Assembly: GCA_023420435.1 (NCBI GenBank)
Contig: JAEZWE010000186.1
Location: 1-7,531 of the forward strand
Direction of reading: 5' to 3'
Origin: Bacteroidota bacterium
Lineage (GTDB): Bacteria > Bacteroidota > Bacteroidia > Flavobacteriales > Weeksellaceae
Length of the DNA: 7,531 nucleotides
How positions within the stretch are numbered: the stretch's first letter is position 1; each line of letters starts with the position of its first letter. A program made the translations under genes and the position numbers. Positions 5,234 to 7,531 of the stretch are shown one piece after another. The notes under the pieces are model-generated. The model was not told where the DNA came from, searched no databases, and saw nothing but the letters and a program-made list of their open reading frames with translations.

Positions 5234-7246
5234 ATGAGCAAATTAGATTCAAAAATTCCTGGAGGTCCGCTAAAGGACAAATGGAAAAATCATAAAGACC
5301 ACATGAACTTGGTGGCGCCCAACAACCGCGACAAAATTGATATTATTGTTGTAGGAACTGGTTTAGCAGGAGGTTCAGCCGCTGCAACTTTAGCGGAGCA
5401 AGGCTATAATGTAAAAGCATTCTGTTATCAGGATTCGCCAAGAAGAGCGCACTCTATTGCGGCTCAAGGTGGTATTAATGCGGCAAAAAATTATCAAGGA
5501 GACGGCGATTCCACTTACCGATTATTTTATGATACCATTAAAGGTGGAGATTATCGAGCAAGAGAAGCGAACGTATATAGACTTGCTGAAGTTTCTGCAA
5601 ATATTATTGACCAATGTGTTTCACAAGGTGTTCCTTTTGGAAGAGATTACGGCGGTCAGTTAGATAACCGTTCATTTGGTGGAGTTCAGGTAAAAAGAAC
5701 ATTTTACGCAAAAGGACAAACCGGACAACAGTTATTGTTAGGAGCATATTCCGCGATGAGTCGTCAAATTGGTAAAGGACGTATCAAAATGTACAACCGT
5801 CACGAAATGATGGATTTGGTAATTGTTGATGGAAAAGCTCGTGGGATTATCGCCAGAAATTTAGTAACGGGAGAAATTGAAAAACATTCTGCACACGCAG
5901 TTGTTATTGCTTCCGGAGGTTATGGAAATGTTTATTTCCTTTCTACTAATGCAATGGGTTCTAATGTTTCTGCAGCTTGGAAAATTCATAAAAAAGGAGC
6001 GTATTTCGCAAATCCTTGCTACGTGCAAATTCACCCAACCTGTATTCCGGTTCACGGAACGCAACAATCGAAATTAACTTTGATGTCGGAATCTTTAAGA
6101 AATTCCGGAAGAATTTGGGTTCCTAAAAATATTGAAGATGCCATTGCGATCAGAGAAGGAAATTTGAAACCGGAAAATATCGCGGAGGAAAACCGAGATT
6201 ATTATTTGGAGAGAAGATATCCTGCTTTCGGAAATTTGGTTCCACGTGACGTAGCTTCAAGGGCAGCAAAAGAAAGATGTGATGCCGGTTTCGGTATCGA
6301 AAATAACGACACCAAAGAAGGTGTTTACTTGGATTTCTCTTCAGAAATTCTAAAAAAAGGAAAAGAATCCGCTACTGAAAAAAATATTCATAATCCGTCT
6401 CAACAGCAGATTTATGATTTAGGAAAAGCTTGGGTAGAAGAAAAATACGGAAACCTTTTTCAGATGTATGAAAAAATTACAGCAGACAATCCTTATGTAA
6501 CACCAATGAAGATTTATCCAGCGGTGCATTATACCATGGGTGGAGTTTGGGTTGATTATAATTTACAATCGACAATTCCTGGATGTTTTGTAATTGGTGA
6601 AGCAAATTTTTCAGATCACGGAGCCAACAGATTAGGAGCTTCTGCTTTAATGCAAGGTTTGGCAGATGGTTATTTTGTTCTTCCATATACAATTGCAGAT
6701 TACCTTTCTGCAGATATTAGAACAGGAAAAATACCTACAGATTCTGAAGCGTTTAATTCTGCCGAAAAAGAAGTAAAAGATAAAATTGATTTCTTCATGA
6801 ATAATAATGGAACGCATTCAGTAGATCATTTCCATAAACAATTAGGAAACATTATGTGGAATAAAGTGGGGATGGGAAGAACTCCTGAAGGTTTGCGTGA
6901 AGCTATTAAAGAAATTGAAGAAGTTCGGGCAGATTTCTGGAAAAATGTAAAAGTTCCCGGTGAAGCCAACAGCATGAATATGGAACTGGAAAAAGCCTTC
7001 AGAGTTGCAGATTTTCTGGAATTAGGTCAATTAATGGCAAAAGATGCTTTGGAAAGAAATGAATCTTGCGGCGGACATTTCCGTGAAGATCATTCTACAC
7101 CAGATGGTGAAGCAGAAAGAGATGATGTTAATTACATGTATGTTGCATGTTGGGAATATCAAGGTTTGGACATTAACCAAGAAATTCTTCACAAAGAAAC
7201 ATTAGTGTACGATAATATTGAAGTGAAACAAAGAAGTTATAAATAA
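5234..7246 (+). CDS. sdhA: Succinate dehydrogenase flavoprotein subunit
   Basis: Catalytic subunit of complex II, oxidising succinate to fumarate with covalently bound FAD at the cytoplasmic face of the inner membrane. The protein is 670 aa from ATG 5234, in the size range of the type-B enzymes. Visible features: the dinucleotide-binding loop VVGTGLAGGSAA (39-50); the FAD-linking His73 in RRAHSIAAQGG (70-80); the substrate-site His267-Pro-Thr (HPTCIP, 267-272); LMSESLRNSGRIW (283-295); the catalytic Arg338 in VPRDVASR (336-343), assigned by family analogy; His432 in HYTMGG; and the GANRLGASALMQG segment (463-475) with Arg466 close to the FAD. A capping region and a C-terminal helical domain (about 505-640) complete the fold. 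No truncation or missing key residue is seen. sdhB starts 20 bp downstream. Fumarate reductase activity cannot be excluded from sequence, but a single sdhCAB set of this kind usually serves aerobic succinate oxidation. Confidence 0.97.
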   Translation: MSKLDSKIPGGPLKDKWKNHKDHMNLVAPNNRDKIDIIVVGTGLAGGSAAATLAEQGYNVKAFCYQDSPRRAHSIAAQGGINAAKNYQGDGDSTYRLFYDTIKGGDYRAREANVYRLAEVSANIIDQCVSQGVPFGRDYGGQLDNRSFGGVQVKRTFYAKGQTGQQLLLGAYSAMSRQIGKGRIKMYNRHEMMDLVIVDGKARGIIARNLVTGEIEKHSAHAVVIASGGYGNVYFLSTNAMGSNVSAAWKIHKKGAYFANPCYVQIHPTCIPVHGTQQSKLTLMSESLRNSGRIWVPKNIEDAIAIREGNLKPENIAEENRDYYLERRYPAFGNLVPRDVASRAAKERCDAGFGIENNDTKEGVYLDFSSEILKKGKESATEKNIHNPSQQQIYDLGKAWVEEKYGNLFQMYEKITADNPYVTPMKIYPAVHYTMGGVWVDYNLQSTIPGCFVIGEANFSDHGANRLGASALMQGLADGYFVLPYTIADYLSADIRTGKIPTDSEAFNSAEKEVKDKIDFFMNNNGTHSVDHFHKQLGNIMWNKVGMGRTPEGLREAIKEIEEVRADFWKNVKVPGEANSMNMELEKAFRVADFLELGQLMAKDALERNESCGGHFREDHSTPDGEAERDDVNYMYVACWEYQGLDINQEILHKETLVYDNIEVKQRSYK

Positions 7247-7266
7247 TCTCCAAAAAAATAATTAAA

Positions 7267-7531
7267 ATGAGTACAAAAAAAGGCTTGAACCTGACTCTGA
7301 AAATTTGGAGACAGAAAAACAATAAAACAAAAGGACAATTCGAAACTTACAAAATTTCGGATGTTTCAACAGATTCTTCATTTTTAGAAATGTTGGATAT
7401 TTTGAACGAAAAGTTAATTAACGAAGGAAAAGAACCTGTTGCTTTCGATCACGACTGTCGCGAAGGAATCTGCGGCATGTGTTCTCTTTATATAAATGGT
7501 AGAGCTCACGGTCCAGATACCGGAATTACCA
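7267..7531 (+). CDS. sdhB: Succinate dehydrogenase iron-sulfur subunit (5' part, cut by window edge)
   Basis: Only the first 88 codons are in the window, starting at ATG 7267, 20 bp after sdhA; the frame is open to the last base. SdhB carries electrons from the SdhA flavin through [2Fe-2S], [4Fe-4S] and [3Fe-4S] clusters to SdhC. The visible part is the N-terminal plant-type ferredoxin domain: a beta-rich start (LNLTLKIWRQ), the SSFLEMLDILNEKL helix (37-50), and the [2Fe-2S] loop with Cys64, Cys69 and Cys72 in DCREGICGMCSLYINGR (63-79). The fourth cluster Cys and the C-terminal bacterial-ferredoxin domain would lie to the right of the window. The truncation is due to the window, not to the gene. 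Confidence 0.95.
   Translation, partial: MSTKKGLNLTLKIWRQKNNKTKGQFETYKISDVSTDSSFLEMLDILNEKLINEGKEPVAFDHDCREGICGMCSLYINGRAHGPDTGIT

Noticed and set aside
1..7531. A previously undescribed multi-gene system in this window
   Set aside because: All but two genes belong to well-known core functions (lipid A, DNA uptake, complex II), and the two unknown-function genes (DUF937, DUF2480) are separate transcription units with their own -7 elements. Their adjacency alone does not make a system.

Overview
The window looks like chromosomal DNA of a flavobacterium, probably in the Chryseobacterium/Kaistella/Epilithonimonas group (Weeksellaceae). The basis is a strongly AT-rich sequence, a two-gene-family signature typical of Bacteroidetes (DUF2480, and DUF937 with a Gln/Gly-rich tail), a b558-type single-subunit SdhC followed by sdhA and sdhB, the absence of Shine-Dalgarno sequences before every gene, and -7 elements matching the Bacteroidetes consensus TAnnTTTG. 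Genus-level assignment is from remembered protein similarity and was not tested.

Layout. On the minus strand (1-1385) there is a short hairpin terminator (21-50), a DUF937 protein with a repetitive Gln/Gly-rich tail (77-733), and a DUF2480 protein (848-1357); each minus-strand gene has its own -7-like element. Position 1358-1453 is a divergent intergenic region holding a perfect 12-bp inverted repeat and a heptanucleotide tandem array. On the plus strand come lpxB (1454-2560, TTG start), a ComEC/Rec2 membrane channel gene (2615-4396, GTG start), then a well-placed promoter and the succinate dehydrogenase operon sdhC (4510-5178), sdhA (5234-7246) and sdhB (7267 to the window edge, truncated by the window).

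How the genes work together. sdhCAB encode the three subunits of complex II (succinate:menaquinone oxidoreductase), linking the TCA cycle to the respiratory chain. lpxB makes the lipid A disaccharide for the outer membrane. The comEC product would move single-stranded DNA across the inner membrane in natural transformation. These three modules are adjacent but not functionally linked as far as I can see. No intergenic gap exceeds about 115 bases.

Novelty. I see no defence system, mobile element, CRISPR array or RNA gene, and most of the window is housekeeping sequence. The points worth a second look are small-scale: matched four-copy ATTYAAA heptamer arrays placed 7-9 nt before the lpxB and sdhA start codons, the inverted repeat between DUF2480 and lpxB, non-ATG starts in an SD-free context, and the synonymous-only duplication in the DUF937 protein tail.
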